Assembly: GCA_039654915.1 (NCBI GenBank)
Contig: CM077599.1
Coordinates: 16,990,501 to 17,054,500, forward strand
Source of the DNA: Aquilaria yunnanensis
Taxonomy: Eukaryota > Streptophyta > Magnoliopsida > Malvales > Thymelaeaceae
Direction: 5' to 3'
DNA: 64,000 nt
Position numbers and translations under genes: made by a program. The notes beneath the pieces are model-generated. The model searched no databases. It was not told the DNA's origin and saw only the letters and a list, made by a program, of their open reading frames with translations. Every line of letters begins with the position of its first letter. The first letter of the stretch is position 1. Positions 50,341 through 63,861 of the stretch are shown here, piece by piece.

Positions 50341-50785
50341 TTACAATAATCTCTCTGTGGTTTGGTCATGCCTATAATTTGCTCTTCTTATTTTTTAAAA
50401 TCTTCACTTTGCTCTCTGTTTCTTTTACACTGTTCAACAACAACTTTTGAAATCATATTTTAAATTATACGAAACTATATGATAGTTATCTTCAAAAAAA
50501 TTTAAACTCTCCAATATTTTTTAACAGTTAATACACAATTTAAATTACCAATTTTTATTTTCTGTAAATTTTATTTTCTTCCTTTTAAATTCAAATTAGT
50601 ATTTTCTAAATGTTAGTAAACTGTAAAAAAAAAATTTAAAACTTTCAAATTTTTAGAACATAATTATAATAAAGTTTAAATTATGATTTTAAAAACTGTT
50701 GTCGGACAGTGTAAAGGAAACAGAGCTTTAAAGTTTAGGGTTTTAAAAATAAATAAAATGAAATGTAGGTTAGGTCAAACCACCC
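50341..50785. mobile_element. Foldback MITE, copy D
   Basis: Inverted ends share TGTGGTTTGGTCATGCCTA on the left and, as reverse complement, GGTGGTTTGACCTAACCTAC on the right, then a TTTTAAAA segment, then TACACTGTTCAACAACAACTT versus TACACTGTCCGACAACAGTT. The core TTTTGAAATCATATTTTAAA matches copy C. It abuts the 3' end of the LINE at 50807. No clear target duplication. Confidence 0.7.
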
Positions 50786-50806
50786 AACAACAGTACATAA
50801 TTAAAA

Positions 50807-53800
50807 TTTTTTTTTTAATATGAGACTTTCATTGATTAATCATGAAGTGAAGAATTCAACCATAACGAGTATGTAAAAGGCCAACAAAGAAGCCCAGTAG
50901 CAGAAAGCCCTATGCGGGCAACAGAATGAACTGCGGAGTTTAAAGTATGCAGAACATAAACAAAAGAAATAGAATGAAAGACAAAGTAAGCTATCTAATA
51001 TCATTAATAATCACACCAAATGGTTGCAGTGAAAAACTTCCAAGATCCTATAGCTCTTAGATTAACACTTGGGCATCTAATTCTATTATGAGTCTTTGGT
51101 GTCCCTGAGCTTTTGCCTTTTTTATGCCGAAAATAATGGTTATAGACTCTATCAAAAGAGGGTTGATAGCTCCATTTCTCAAAACAAATAGATGAGATAA
51201 AAAAAAAAAAAGCTGTGGGATCTTAAAATACCATACCAACAGTGTTGTGTCACTGGAGGGAAGAGGTGGCTATATCAACATTTACTTGCATGAACTCGTT
51301 GGGTGGAAAAGCTCATTAAAAGTGCACAGACGAGGCCAAAGGTGTATGTATAAAAGGAAATGAAGCCTCCCAGTTGGCAGTCCAAGCCTTTATCAATTCT
51401 GACAAACGCTTAGGGGTATAACATTATGCTTCGTGAACAACCTTGTTCTAATTCCAACAAAGATTTTAACCCATAATAGTGAATATATAGGCCATTGAGA
51501 GACACCTATCGAAAACCACTGGAACAGGGATAAATTAGGGGCATAAAGTGTCTGAACACTTAGACAATCTCTTAACTTAACCGCAAAAGGGAATGATAGC
51601 AAAAGATGTGAAACCGTTTCCGCTTCATGCCCACATACCGGACATGTATGCCTCTTGTCTACAGATTTGATTGTGTGGGCAAAACATTGACAATGGCTCG
51701 CCACTCGAAAAACTAAGGCCTAGGAGATGCGCGATGATGCCAGAAAAATTTCCATTTTTGGTTACCTTCCCACGGGGGACAACTTTTGAGTAACGCAAAT
51801 GCCACATGATATTCTATCTTGACTGTGAATTGACTAGATGTGGTCATCCCCCAAGTGAACAATTCAGACCTGTAGGTAGCTGAAAGTGGAATTTGTAAAA
51901 TACTGGTCACATTTTTTGGATGAAGAAAGGCCTCTAGTAATGATACTCGCCATGCAGAACTGTAATCCGATATCAACTAGGAAACTATCATATTCTCCAG
52001 CCTTGGTATCACCGTTATGGCGAAACGAGGTAAGTTACCAAAAGGAAGCCAATTATGCCGCCACACATTGATTGAAACACCCCCACTGACTTTTCATATC
52101 CCCCTACCACGCAAGACTTTACATCCCACCATTAAACCTTTCCAGAATAGAGAAACTAGAGAACATGGCTTCTCTCTCACATTTAGAAAATTCAATGTTG
52201 GAAAATATTTCCCGCGTAATACACTGTAGGTCAATGAAGTTGGGTTATGCATAAGCCTCTATCCCTGCTTTGCCAAATAGGCATGGTTAAAAACCTTAAA
52301 ATCTCTGAATCCCAAACCACAGGCATCATTTGATGAACATAATTGATCTTACGCACACCATACCGTAGGACACTTGTCATAGGAAGAAGACTTAAAGAAT
52401 CGAATCACAAGATGGCATAATTTGTCACATACCTGAGTGGACAATAACAAATAACTCATTAAGTGACTTGATATTGCTTGAATTATTGATTTAATTAGCA
52501 CAAGGCGTCCCGCCTACAATAATAACGATGCCTTCCAAGCAAATAATTTACTGGTAACACGCTCTATCAAACAATCATATTGATTCACTTTCTGCTGCCA
52601 CAGTAATCAAGGAAAGCCTAAAAATGTATTTGCAAGCAGGGTCCAATTTGTCCTCAACATTTCATGTATTTCTGAACGCATATTAACCGGGGTGTTGGGA
52701 CTGGAAAAACTAGAAGATTTATGCAAATTAACCATCTACCCCAAATTTGCCGGTAATTCTATATGATACCAAATAGACATCGCACCTCTTTACCGAATGC
52801 ATGAAGAAAAAGTAAATTATTGTTGGTAAACAAAAGATGCAACACTAGAAAACTTAGCCAACTGATAGCTATGCCATGAATAGAGCCTCGAGCTTCTACC
52901 TGTTGAAGTAAATAGGAGAGACCATCTACACAAAAAAGAAATAAATATGGGAAAAAATGGGCACCCCTATCTAATTCATTTTATTAGAGCAAAGCTATGC
53001 GGCTGTTCACCATTAATTAATACTGGGAAACAAGCTGAGGTGACACAACTCATGATAAGGTTAATTCATTTCAAATGAAACCCCAATAAAGTCATTGTTC
53101 GTCGCAAGTACAGTCACTTGACAATATTATTCACATGGTAACATGTTTCCAAGGTTACCAAAGCATTATAAAAAAGTAGTTGACCTAGAACAAAAGCAAT
53201 CTAGTTCGATAAAATAATGGAGTTTAACAGTGGCTTTATATGATTCACTAAGACCTTTACAATTAGCTTATACAACACATTGCATAAGCTTATTGGACGA
53301 AATATAGTGAGAGATTTTAGTTGTTGCACCTTCAAAATTAGAACAATGTAAGTGTAATTGAGCTCCTGAAGAACCTTTCCTACATTGAGAATTCCCACTA
53401 TATAATAAAAAACATCTTCATTCAGAATATGCTAGTTTTTTTAGAAAAATAATAAGGGAAACCCATTCGGGTTCGTTGATTTAGTAAGAGACATGCACGA
53501 ACAAAGCAGTTGTAATCTTATCTACGGTGAAAGGTTGAAGCCGTCGATCATTCATTGCATCAATAACACGAGTTGGAATAGCAAATAACTTCAATAAGGC
53601 TTGAATATCAACTAGCAAGCAAAAAAGATCAAAAAAGTTATGAACTGCCTCCTCCTGTATATCAACGGAAGTCAGGGAAGTGCTTGTAGAATACTTGATA
53701 GAAGTAATGTGATTCTTCCTTCGTCAACCATTTGCCGGTTGATGGAAGAACCTAGAGTTTCTATCACCTAGCTAAAGCCAATTTTGTTTTGCCCATTGTT

Positions 53801-56130
53801 GCCAATAGGCTTTATCTTTAGCACACAGGTCATATAGCTTTGCTTCTAGAGTTAGCCTTGTCTTCACGACATCCTCGGACACTTGTTGCCTGTACATTCT
53901 TTATAGTTTTTTTTCCTTGGCCAAGATTTCTGAATGGATTTTGTTGAAGGTCATTGAGTGCTAGTCGTACAAAAAAAAGCACGCACTCCCAAATACGTTC
54001 AAGCATATGCAATGCTTTCCCCGGTTGTCAAGCTTCTGTGATTAATTCTTCACACTTGGGATCTAACGTCTATAAAAATTCAAATCACTACAAAACCGTA
54101 GGGGGAGTAGCAAGTAAAGCCAAGCAAGCATTGTCCAACCCTATATGGTCATAATAGATGAATGGGAAATGCATGACAGTGACCTCCGAAAACATGACCC
54201 TCCAGGCCAAATTAGCCACTGTGCAATCGAAACGTTCATGTACTCACACTCATCCATGACAGACTTTATTCCAAGTGAACACTGATACTTGATAACCTAA
54301 ATCATTTAACCGGCACTCGAATAATACTTCTCTAAACTCCACCATCTAAGCATCCTGCTTCTTTCATACTTCTACCAAGGCCATAAAATTTTGTTAAAAT
54401 CACTCATCACTAACCGTGGCTCATAGACATTAGTTGCCAGAGATTGAAGGAGAGCCTACGGAGCATCTTGCTTAGAATCCTTAGAATCCTGTAATCTTGC
54501 AAACACCCCATTGAGATTTTACAAGACAATTAATATCAGTTAAAGAGGACGAGTGCACTTTGATTATCACATCCGACTACCACAAAAGTGTGATACCCCT
54601 ACTCTGACCAATACTTGATACCATAAAAAGAAGGAAATAATGAGAGTGCAGGAAAGCCGAGCCATCTCATCAAAACTCTTTTGGGTTTTGATGAAAAAAC
54701 AAAAAAAAGACTGACAGGGAATGCCTTGAGATTGCTCTTTGCAGGGCCTGAATAGTCTAGGTTGTTCTCACTCTCTGACAGTTCAGACTTAAAATCTTTA
54801 TTGGGGTAGGTAGGGTGGGACATCGCCCAACCCCATCATAAATCGCACAAACATGGATTTTTGTTTCTTGTTAGGAGTCAAGAAAACCAGCGCCCGTTCA
54901 TTCATAGGCTTTTTTGAACCAATTTGACCATCTACAATGCTATAATTTGCCCCATGCAAAGCATCATGTCCCCTTCCTACCTTGCGTCAACCCCTTCCAA
55001 TCCATTCTTTATCGAAGCCTGAACTAACCTAGAAAGCCTTCTGCCCAACTTCCGTTACCTCGAAACTCACTCATAACCTTGGTAAAGATTTTGATGTATC
55101 ATCTCCGAACTCCACTTGGACAATAACAAGTTCCATTGCCTATGCACTTGTCCTATTAAAGTTTGGAACCTATCTACTTGAAATATTTTTTGTAAGTCAA
55201 TCCTTATCTTGGTTTTTCTCAGGTCCACAGGAAGGAAAAACTCCGTATCTACCCGGTTTGACACAAATGGAGAAGGTGATTTTTGGAGCTTGGTTCGGTT
55301 CTTGTTAAAATGAGCGTTACGTTGTTTGGTAGTGAAAGAGTCATATTTGAACCATGCCCCATATTATTTAATGCCCCCATCATTACTCGCTACTCCTTCC
55401 ATGCAATCTTTCTCTGTACGATCCCAGAGGCCACAAGCATAGCAGAAGTCTGGATGTCTTTCATACTAAAGCTTAAACCAATCTTGTCCTAAACTCGTCT
55501 CAACTAACACACCATGTTAGATAGGTTTTATCACATCCATAACCACCTAGATATAAAGTGAAGGCCCCAAAAGATCCACTTTTGACATAGCTTTTATAAG
55601 ATCACTCAGTGTTTCCCCTATTTTACTGCTTATCCAAGAATAAGGAGTATCCAAAACATGGACCCAAAACATAGTATGATTAAACAACAGAGAGGAAGGC
55701 CAATCCCCCAAATGTATATGACAAAGAATGAACAACTTGTTGTCAAAACTCCATGGTCCGTTTTTTAGCATCCATGTGATAGCATTAGGTGGAGTGAATT
55801 CCAATAAGAAGATATTCATTCTCTGGTTTGGGGAAGCTTGCCGGATATGAAAGTCAATCTTGTTGCCCTGTGAAACTAAAAAGAATCCTTGAGGAAATCA
55901 ATTTTAATAGGTCAAGTAGATAAAACTTTCACTCTAAGTAGAAGTTTAGGGTCTGCTCACTGCTCCACAGGAAACTCATCATCTATTGTCAACTTGGCTT
56001 ACTCCTCTAACGTGAGACTTAGTCCACCTAACTCCGCAAAGAGAGAATCCATCTCAGGCTGAAACGACAAGATCGCAATAAGTAAACCTGCAAGAAAACC
56101 ATACACACGATAGTGCACACCAAGCAGATG
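50807..56130 (-). mobile_element. Near full-length but decayed LINE (L1-type)
   Basis: Read on the minus strand the order is complete: a short leader; an ORF start MDSLFAELGGLSLTLEE near 56050; a DUF4283-type segment (MLKNGPWSFDNKLFILC, then FWVHVLD near 55640-55770); an endonuclease remnant (including VMSDFN near 54400); reverse transcriptase (LTIFRPISLCNVLYKLIVKV near 53270, MGVHFFP-like block near 52930); a zinc-knuckle (CPVCGHEAETVSHLL near 51610); RNase H remains (LIIELDAQVLI near 51080); and a poly-A tail seen as T at 50807-50816. Dozens of stops and frameshifts show age. TAAAATTTT occurs both at the tail and at 56351-56359 and could be the target duplication, which would place the 5' end near 56350. 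Confidence 0.85.
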
Positions 56131-58191
56131 AAACAGAAACTACGCATGCAGAGGCACACACTAGCCTAGACTCGACCGACAGCCTTCAATTGAGTCCAAA
56201 TCAAATAGAAGCACAATAGCTAGCACCGCAGCCAAAGTCCTAAAAACCCTAGGAGAGAACCACTCGATGATGCAGGAGCAATGTAATATTATTATTTTTT
56301 TAGTATTGAGAGCTGCTAATATCAAATTTGGCACTTGTAATATTACCACCTAAAATTTTAATTAAGAAAACCATAGCTAGGGCGACAAATAATTGGCAAC
56401 AAAGTTTTTCAACCTTATTGGTCACTATTAAACTATTTATAATTGATCTCAAGCATGAAATCATGATGATTGAAATTGGTTCAAGTTCTTTAACAATTCA
56501 TTTTTAATTTTTTATGTATGGTCAATTCCATTTGAAACTTAAACTCTGTCTATCTAATAATGAATAGAACAATAATTTTATTAAACTCTGTCTATCTAAT
56601 AACGAATAGAATAAAAATTTTAGAAAGTAATTAATTTTTATGAATTTATTTTCATACCCAAGTTACAAGAAGAAAATTTAATAAAAAAAATATTTAATTT
56701 TAAACAAAAATTTAAACTTGCTAAGCTTTTAAATTATAGAGTTTCAATTTGCATCTAAGTTATTTGAAAAATCAAAAAAACTAAGCATAATGCATTAAAT
56801 AATTTATTATTTAATCTCTCACAAATTGAGCACTTAAACAGCTAGATGGGCAAAGTTATGGGGCACACAACAACTTTCAAAGGCCAGGTGGGCAGAAACG
56901 TAAATGTTTAGGGGCCAAAAGAGGACTTTTTCCTATGTAAATATTGCTGTAATTTATTTCAGAATCTGGAATACTAATGTCAGGAGGAGAGGAAGCAGAA
57001 GAAGAAGAAGAAGAAGAACTCCCCTTGTTTGTCAAAAAAAATAAATGAAAACAGTCTGCGGACAGGATTGTAGGATCTCGAGATGCCAAGCTCCCAAATA
57101 ACTATTGGGCCTAAACTCGTCCAATTTTTTTCACTAACAATCGGCCTGAAGGCTAAAGCACGTTAGGCTTATCAACCAATACTCAAATCTTTAATTCACA
57201 GTCTGCGGACATGATTGTAGGATCATCCAAATTGTACCAAAGGTAATTTTCTAAACGTAAACGTAACTGCCTATAAGTTTTACAGATTAAACAAAGCAAT
57301 CAATAAGTTTCATTAAAGATAAAATTTTTGAGAAAAATTATTAAAAGAGTTACAGCCTTACAGGAAACCAACAGAAACAATTCATTATATCGGAAGGCTG
57401 GGCTAGGCTCGTCATGACACGAACGTGGCCCATATATACCGCCCATATTGCCCAGATTGAAATGGACATCACATTATATATAGTTTTATTACTGTTCATT
57501 AGCTCCTGCTACAATACAAATTTTTGGGCCTTAGCCTTTTTTACGTTTTCCTTTTAGGTCATGAAGATGTCAAACCTCGAAAAAGAGAAAATCGCAGAAT
57601 AGCCCTCATTTCCATGTGATGATATCATTTTGCCTTGATACTTTCAAATCAGACATTTTTGCGACTATACCAATAAGCACCAAAGATGTTCTAACATTTT
57701 TGCTTTTATCCTTAACACTCCACGAACTTCCATGAGTTATAATCAATACCCCAATTTGCGCTAAAATAATAAAATCACTATATTTTTTATATCATATGTT
57801 TTTATTTATCAAATTAGTAACTAATAATTTTGAAATATTTCAATTTTTTTAGAACTTTTCAATTAATTATGACTTAATTTTGATTTAACCCATGGGCAAA
57901 AAAATTGTGACTTCTGCTCTTTTTGGGTCTTGGGGAGCGACACCTTAGCGAAGGCTACTCGTCTTTGCTTCAATCATCCTGGTATCGTTAGCCTAGTTGA
58001 AGATGTTGAGGAAAACTATAGCAATTAGCACAATGGACATGATGAAGTTATTACCCAGCATGGTTACTAAACATTTCTAGTGTCAATGTCAAGGTTCGGC
58101 GTCCCGATCACAACCCCGCAATGATGACGGGAAAAGAAAGTTATTTTCCATCAGTAGAAAACACTAACCAGCTTTAATTCTCAATATAAAA
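56131..58191. other. Intergenic region with a 42-base tandem duplication
   Basis: About 2 kb, AT-rich. It contains a direct tandem pair at 56539-56622, a GAA-rich run near 56998-57018, and a short relatively GC-rich stretch at 57920-58140 whose plus frame includes ATRLCFNHPGIVSLVEDVEE, which I could not assign. No recognised gene. Confidence 0.45.
56539..56622. repeat. Two tandem 42-base units
   Basis: Units 56539-56580 and 56581-56622 both begin TTAAACTCTGTCTATCTAAT and differ at about three positions. A simple duplication with no evident role. Confidence 0.9.
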
Positions 58192-58202
58192 TTGATTCTG
58201 AA

Positions 58203-58420
58203 CCATGTAATTGACACCCGCCACCCCTAGCATAGCTGATCGCAGGGGCATCTGCCCTGGTTAAGGTTAGGGTTCGACTTCTACTCCCCGCCCTCCAAAA
58301 TTTTCAAATTATACTATTAAAATACTAGTTCGATTACCTTTAGATTTTAAAAAAGTAAATATTTCCTTTTTTACCTATACTTTATACTTGTATACTTGAT
58401 TCGAAAACAAAAAAAAAAAG
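58203..58420 (+). mobile_element. tRNA-derived SINE
   Basis: A 218-bp element with an RNA polymerase III box A-like TAGCATAGCTG (58228-58238) and box B GGTTCGACTTC (58271-58281), a non-tRNA body and an A-rich tail (58406-58419). It is flanked by a perfect 11-bp direct repeat TTGATTCTGAA at 58192-58202 and 58421-58431. Internal promoter, A tail and target duplication together define a SINE. The tRNA-like head does not fold as a usable tRNA as far as I can tell by eye. Confidence 0.9.
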
Positions 58421-58431
58421 TTGATTCTGAA

Positions 58432-61400
58432 TCTTTATTTTATTACATCATTGAATAGTGGTTCTTGATATCGGACAAACACAAAATTCCTATTTATAAA
58501 GGTGGAAAACTAACATTTTAGATAATATATTAATTATTAAAATAATTATAGCATAGTTTAAACTTATGAAAACAAGAATAGTTGCCGAATCCTTTAAATT
58601 ATAATCTAAAATTTGATGTTGGATAGTTCGTGAGAGTTAACAAATTTAAACCATCTGCTATATGTCTTTAAATAAGTTCAAAATGTACCATAATTATTTA
58701 ACAATTTATGGACAATTTAAACTATTAATTTTTTCTTTCTCTAAATTGAGTTTTAGTCTGTTTGGGGCTAAGGGCTAATATTCAATTAATTATTAAAGTT
58801 TGATTTCCACTTCATGTGACATAGCATTCCTAAAAATTTAGACGAGCAGTGCTCATCTTATTCGTATATGTGAAACTTCAGTTTTGTCACATGTACTGTT
58901 TAATAGTTTTAGTATTATGATTCAGCACAATTACATGATTGATCAATTACATGGTGTTGTATGAAGTTGAAGATGCAACTCTCGATTCCCTATTGGCATT
59001 TTCGTGCAGTTTCAAGCTCGATCCTCCCATGATTGGTTTGTTGCCAGTACTAGAACTGGAGTACAACCTTGTCCATGTCATCCTCCCACAATTTCATGTC
59101 CATTGATACCCGAAGAGTGAGCTCTGATCTGCCATTAAGGTGCTTGCTTGATTAAACACCATATATCTGTTGGGTGTGAGATCTGGTGAGGAAATTGACC
59201 ACAACTAGTTGGGGGATTACCATAATCATGCATGATTGGTTCTGGTAATATCCATATTAGGGGCATAGTTTCCATATGCTATTAAAAATAGCATGCGCAA
59301 GTGGGCATGTATGGCCTAGTCTAGTTTGTCCAAAACTATTTACCTAATACAACTTTCTTGATGACCCACATGACTTGCTATTCAAGAGATAAGTATCAAA
59401 GTAAGTACATGTGCCCTATGCTCATACGTTGCAGAGAGACAACCACCTTATCCAACGATTTTAAATCTATATGGCACAACTCCCAAATGCCTGTATATAT
59501 AAAAGTCATTAATATTTATTTGAGTTTGAAAACACATTCTTAATTTTTACACGCCTAATTATTATAATTAGTATACTTACTTAAGTATTAGAGTATCTTT
59601 TGCAAGTACTCACCCCAGCTCTCCCACGTGCACATAGATTTGTTATAAAATGGGATGTTGAGTAAAACAAGTTGCAACTAATAAATTTGAAAGTGCATGA
59701 TAGAAAAAATTTGAATACACAGATTTTAGGTATAAAACCTGTCAGGAAAAAAAAATCATAGACTCGAATAGAAGAACTTCACTATAAGAAAAATAGAAGT
59801 TACAATCTATTTAATTTAAGAAGAAGCAAGGATAACTTCTCTTAAATTAAGAGTAACAACTAAATTCTCTAATCTCTATAAGAATGCTCTAATGAGGTTG
59901 AGAGGTGGGATATTTTGGGATGCATTGGCTGGGCCTGAAGTTGCCTATTTATAGGGAAAATTGAGGTAACTTGCTCCCACAGTTTTCACGCATTAATTAG
60001 AGTTTTCTCACGTACCAATTACATTTGCCAATTTCTTAAGCCTAGAAACCGGCCTATGTAAGAAGCAATGACTTGGCCGACAAACTCAAGACCCAGGTCA
60101 CTCATGTCGAGTAGAATCATTCATCATCAAATTCATTATTAATTATTATTTGTCATGTCCATTTTATCTTGTTGGATGTAGTAAAATGAAGTAAATTTGT
60201 CCTTCGTGCGTATTTTTCACGGTTATTTAATTCTTGTTAATTTAAAATGGAATTATTTTCTATTTTGTGGAGTTCAGTCTTCTGCTAACAAAAGTATGTC
60301 AGAACACATAAACTCTCTTAGTCATTTCAGTAATGGACAAAATGAATGATCTGATTTACGCCCGACCTTTGTGCTCCTTACCTGTAAAACTTTAAAACTT
60401 TCCTTGTTAAAATCTTACAATTTCAGTCATATTCTTCCTACCTTTGTCTCCCTCCTCTCGCTTGCTCATCCCCGTCGATTCCCATACGTCTGACACGCCG
60501 CAACCGTAATAAGTTCATCTCCGCTGTCCGACTTTGTCCTGCACCATGTTCTCCGGCATCTCCAGTCACCGATGAGGCCAAATCAAGGAGGAACAGCCGA
60601 TAGGAAGCCCTCTACGTCGTCGCGTCCTGGTTTCGATCCTGCACAATCCAACATCCCCGTTCGTCATCAGCCCTGCTTGAAAGCTGTTTGGGTCGCCGGA
60701 GTTGGGGCCCAACCGCCGCCACCCTCATTTCGCTGTGCCATCGTCGAATCAAATGAGCTTTGGCACAGTTTCGGGTTGTTTTGCGGAGGATGCGAATTTA
60801 GAATTTTTTTTAGCTAATTTGATTTCAGCCCTCAATTTTTATCTTTTTTACCTAAATTTACCCCCAACTTTATTTTTATGCTAAAATTTTTAATCATAGG
60901 TACACATGTAAAAAATAATGTGGAAGAAGTTAAAAAAATTGTTTAGAGACAAAATAATATATCAGTAATAGTTTTGAAATCTTATTTATATATAAGTGTT
61001 ATATATTTTGTACATATCCATCACTTATTTATACATCGTATTTCATACATATCTGTCATTTAATTTATATATATCTCTAATTTTATCAAAAAGGGAAATT
61101 TAACTCATTCACACATGTTTTGGTATGGTAGGTTGAATTCATCCATATTACTAAAAACATATCTATAATCTCATTTGTTCATATATCATTCATTATTTTT
61201 ACATATTCTCTCACTTTTTTATGTATCAAGTTTGTATATATATGATATTTGATTTGTACATATATTCAGTTTTAAGAGACACAGAATTTAATATATTCAC
61301 ACTTATTTTATGCTATAAAAGATAATATTAAAATACAAATATATATAAACAGAAGAGGTATGGTATACATTAGACTTATCTTGACAAAATGCTCAACAAC

Positions 61401-61480
61401 TTCAGTTGAATTTTATATGTATGTGACTACCCATGTCTACATTATGACAGATTTATTTAATAAGGAATACACAAAAATAT
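58432..61480. other. Intergenic region, no supported gene
   Basis: About 3 kb. 58500-58740 has wording like the foldback MITE core (GATAGTTCGTGAGAGTTAAC, AATTTATGGACAATTTAAAC) and may be a diverged copy. 60420-60800 is a CT-rich, GC-richer island open in one plus frame (60572-60817) without family similarity; it resembles the islands at 23100-23580 and 37880-38760. The rest is AT-rich with repeated CATATCTGTCATTTAATTTA-like wording near 60990-61080. Confidence 0.4.
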
Positions 61481-61482
61481 TA

Positions 61483-61776
61483 CTACCTCCGTCCCAGTTT
61501 ACTTGAAACATATTCCTTTTTTGGAAGTCCCAAAAAGGTTGAAACGTTTCCTCTTTTGGAAAAGTCTAAACAATTAAATAATCATTTTACACAAAACCCA
61601 ATAAATACTATTTTTTTTAATATCCACTCAATCTCTCACTGCACAAAATCCAAAAAAGAATCTTTTATTTTTTAATCATTATTTAAACTTTTACTACATA
61701 AAAAATTAACACAAATTACATACACCTTAATCTCCGTGCCCAATCAAAAATTTCATCTAATTTGGGACAGAGGTAG
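61483..61776. mobile_element. Stowaway-like MITE
   Basis: A 294-bp element with TA target duplications at 61481-61482 and 61777-61778. The left end begins CTACCTCCGTCCCAGTTTAC and the reverse complement of the right end begins CTACCTCTGTCCCAAATTAG. The CTNCCTCCGTCCC terminus is the Stowaway signature. No coding capacity. Confidence 0.93.
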
Positions 61777-61778
61777 TA

Positions 61779-62563
61779 TTATCCTCATCTCCTCTTTTCT
61801 GCTTCATCATCTCCACTTTTTTCTAGTACATCTGCAACAGAAGTTTGTGTTCCTGGAGAGAGTTTCGAATCAAAGAGAAAAACATGTACCATATCCCTGC
61901 AGCCTAGCTTCTTTCTCTCTCTCTTCGTTTCTTTTTCGATTGGAGAGAGAAAAACACGCCGTCGTGGAGGCTGGAGCACAATTTCATGATTTCCGGTAAA
62001 TAAAGTAAGTAATATCAAAACAAAAACAAAACATGCCCGCAGCTCTCACCCTTTTCGCGATTTGAGATCAGTTTGCAACAGAACATTAAGTTTGTTTCCC
62101 TTTACCTATTTAGTTGTCTTCGTGTGCTCGTGAATTTTTAGCTCTTGGTACAAAAGGTCGAAGCAGGAGTATAAAAAGGAGGAGAAGACAATTACTTTGT
62201 TGTGTCACTTCTGAGACTCCATTATTGTTTTCTTCTTAATTTTGTTTATCGGAGGCGTTAGTGGACTCCTGCTCGTGCTCGAACCAAATCATATCCGTCT
62301 AACTCTCCTTTACGCCGATAACGATAAGATGATAACCTTTTTTATTACCATTCATCCTTCCATTTTTTGTCATTGCTTCCTATAAATATTATTAGCTGCA
62401 GTGCAGTTGCGCTTCCATCAGCCATCCAACAGAAGCTCTTACCCCTGTAAAAATCTTGCAAAGTTAAGGGGTCGTCGTTTTCCGTAATGTTGCCGTTTTT
62501 CTTTTTATTTTTCTTCACTTTTTTTTAATGATCATGTTAAGTTTAAAATACTTATCTAACTTG
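61779..62563. other. Intergenic region, nothing recognised
   Basis: About 790 bases between the Stowaway and the CACTA-like element. It contains a CT-rich segment (61910-61950) and several gene-leader-like stretches, but no coding sequence I can support. Confidence 0.45.
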
Positions 62564-63861
62564 CACTACTAAAAAAGGGCACTTTTACAACAGTTTTTTC
62601 CAATGGTCTCACATTGGAAAAAATGAGGTTTTCCAATGTGAGGCTGTTGGAAACATGGCAGTTGAAAAATACTCCATTGGAAAAAAATTACCAACGGCTT
62701 TTATTGATTTTTCTGATTTTTTTATATGATATATATATGTGTGTATGTGTGTGATAAATTTTAAAATAAATATGATAAATATTTCATATATAATATACGT
62801 ACATGCATACATGCTACAAAAATATGAATATATATACATTATATAAAGATATATAAATATGATGTATATGATATGTAAATATTTATATATATTTAGATAT
62901 ACTCTTATTATTATTATTATTATTATTAACAAAATATTTTCAAAATACAAATTCACTTTCTAAAATTGTAAAATAAATATGATATATATATATTAATATT
63001 ATTATACTTATAGTTATTATTTGTAAAAAAAATGTTTTAAAGATATCACATAACTTTTTAAAATTATTATAATAAATATTATTATTAGTAGTATTATTGT
63101 TATTATGATACAGTATTATGATATATGACACAAACACACACACACACACACGCACATTTTATTATGATATGTGTAATATAGGATATGTATTATAATATGT
63201 ATAAAAATATAATATGTATAAATATATTAATAATATGTAAGATATATATACATATTAATATATATGTATTATGGTAAATATATATTATGATATATTATAT
63301 CAATATATATAAATATTAATATTAATGCAATATAAATATGCATTTTATTATTATTATTAATTTCTAGGTGTAGAGATGTGGTGATTTAGTTCAATAAAAC
63401 CACGTGTGACAATTATCATTTAATTATCTATTATATTTATCTTAAGAAATAATTATAATGATAATTATCAATTTTAATCATCTAATTAGAAAGTAATTGA
63501 TAAAAAAGGTATGTGTATGTGTGTTTGTGTATGTGTGTTTATGTATGTGTGTGTGTGTGTGTGTGTGTGTGACATATATATATCAATATATTTAAATTTT
63601 TTATTTCCAACGGCCTAATTTAATTAAATGTTTTCCAATGGCCTAAGCTGTTGGAAAAAATAAATATTAAAATGCACCATTTAACTTACATATTTTCCAA
63701 TGGCTTTGGCCGTTGGAAACTTTTGCATACTTTCAACGGCTTAGCAGTTGGAGATTTTTTTCACAACTAACAATTATTTTCACAGTTTCCAACGGCCTTG
63801 CACGTTAGAAATTTTTCGTTAAAAAATGGACTGTTGGAAAAAAGGGTTTTTTTTAATGGTG
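62564..63861. mobile_element. CACTA-like non-autonomous element
   Basis: The left end reads CACTACTAAAAAAGGGCACT and the reverse complement of the right end reads CACCATTAAAAAAAACCCTT, both followed by CAACAG. The flanking three bases are TTG and CTG, a possible 3-bp duplication with one change. Both subterminal zones (62590-62700 and 63600-63845) carry many copies of TTCCAAYGGC or its complement in both orientations, a typical CACTA arrangement. The interior is a string of AT, TTA, CA and GT simple repeats with no transposase. The terminal match is imperfect, so the superfamily is likely but not certain. Confidence 0.72.
63131..63152. repeat. (CA)n microsatellite inside CACTA-like element
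   Basis: A run of CA units in the AT-rich interior. A longer GT run follows at about 63545-63571 and a TTA run at 62904-62928, all within the same element. Confidence 0.85.

Noticed and set aside
58228..58290. Possible tRNA gene (box A and box B)
   Set aside because: The boxes are followed by a non-tRNA body, a poly-A tail and a target duplication, so it is a SINE.
62609..63155. Two minus-strand frames of Tyr/Ile/Asn-rich sequence
   Set aside because: They translate AT-rich simple repeats in the CACTA-like element.
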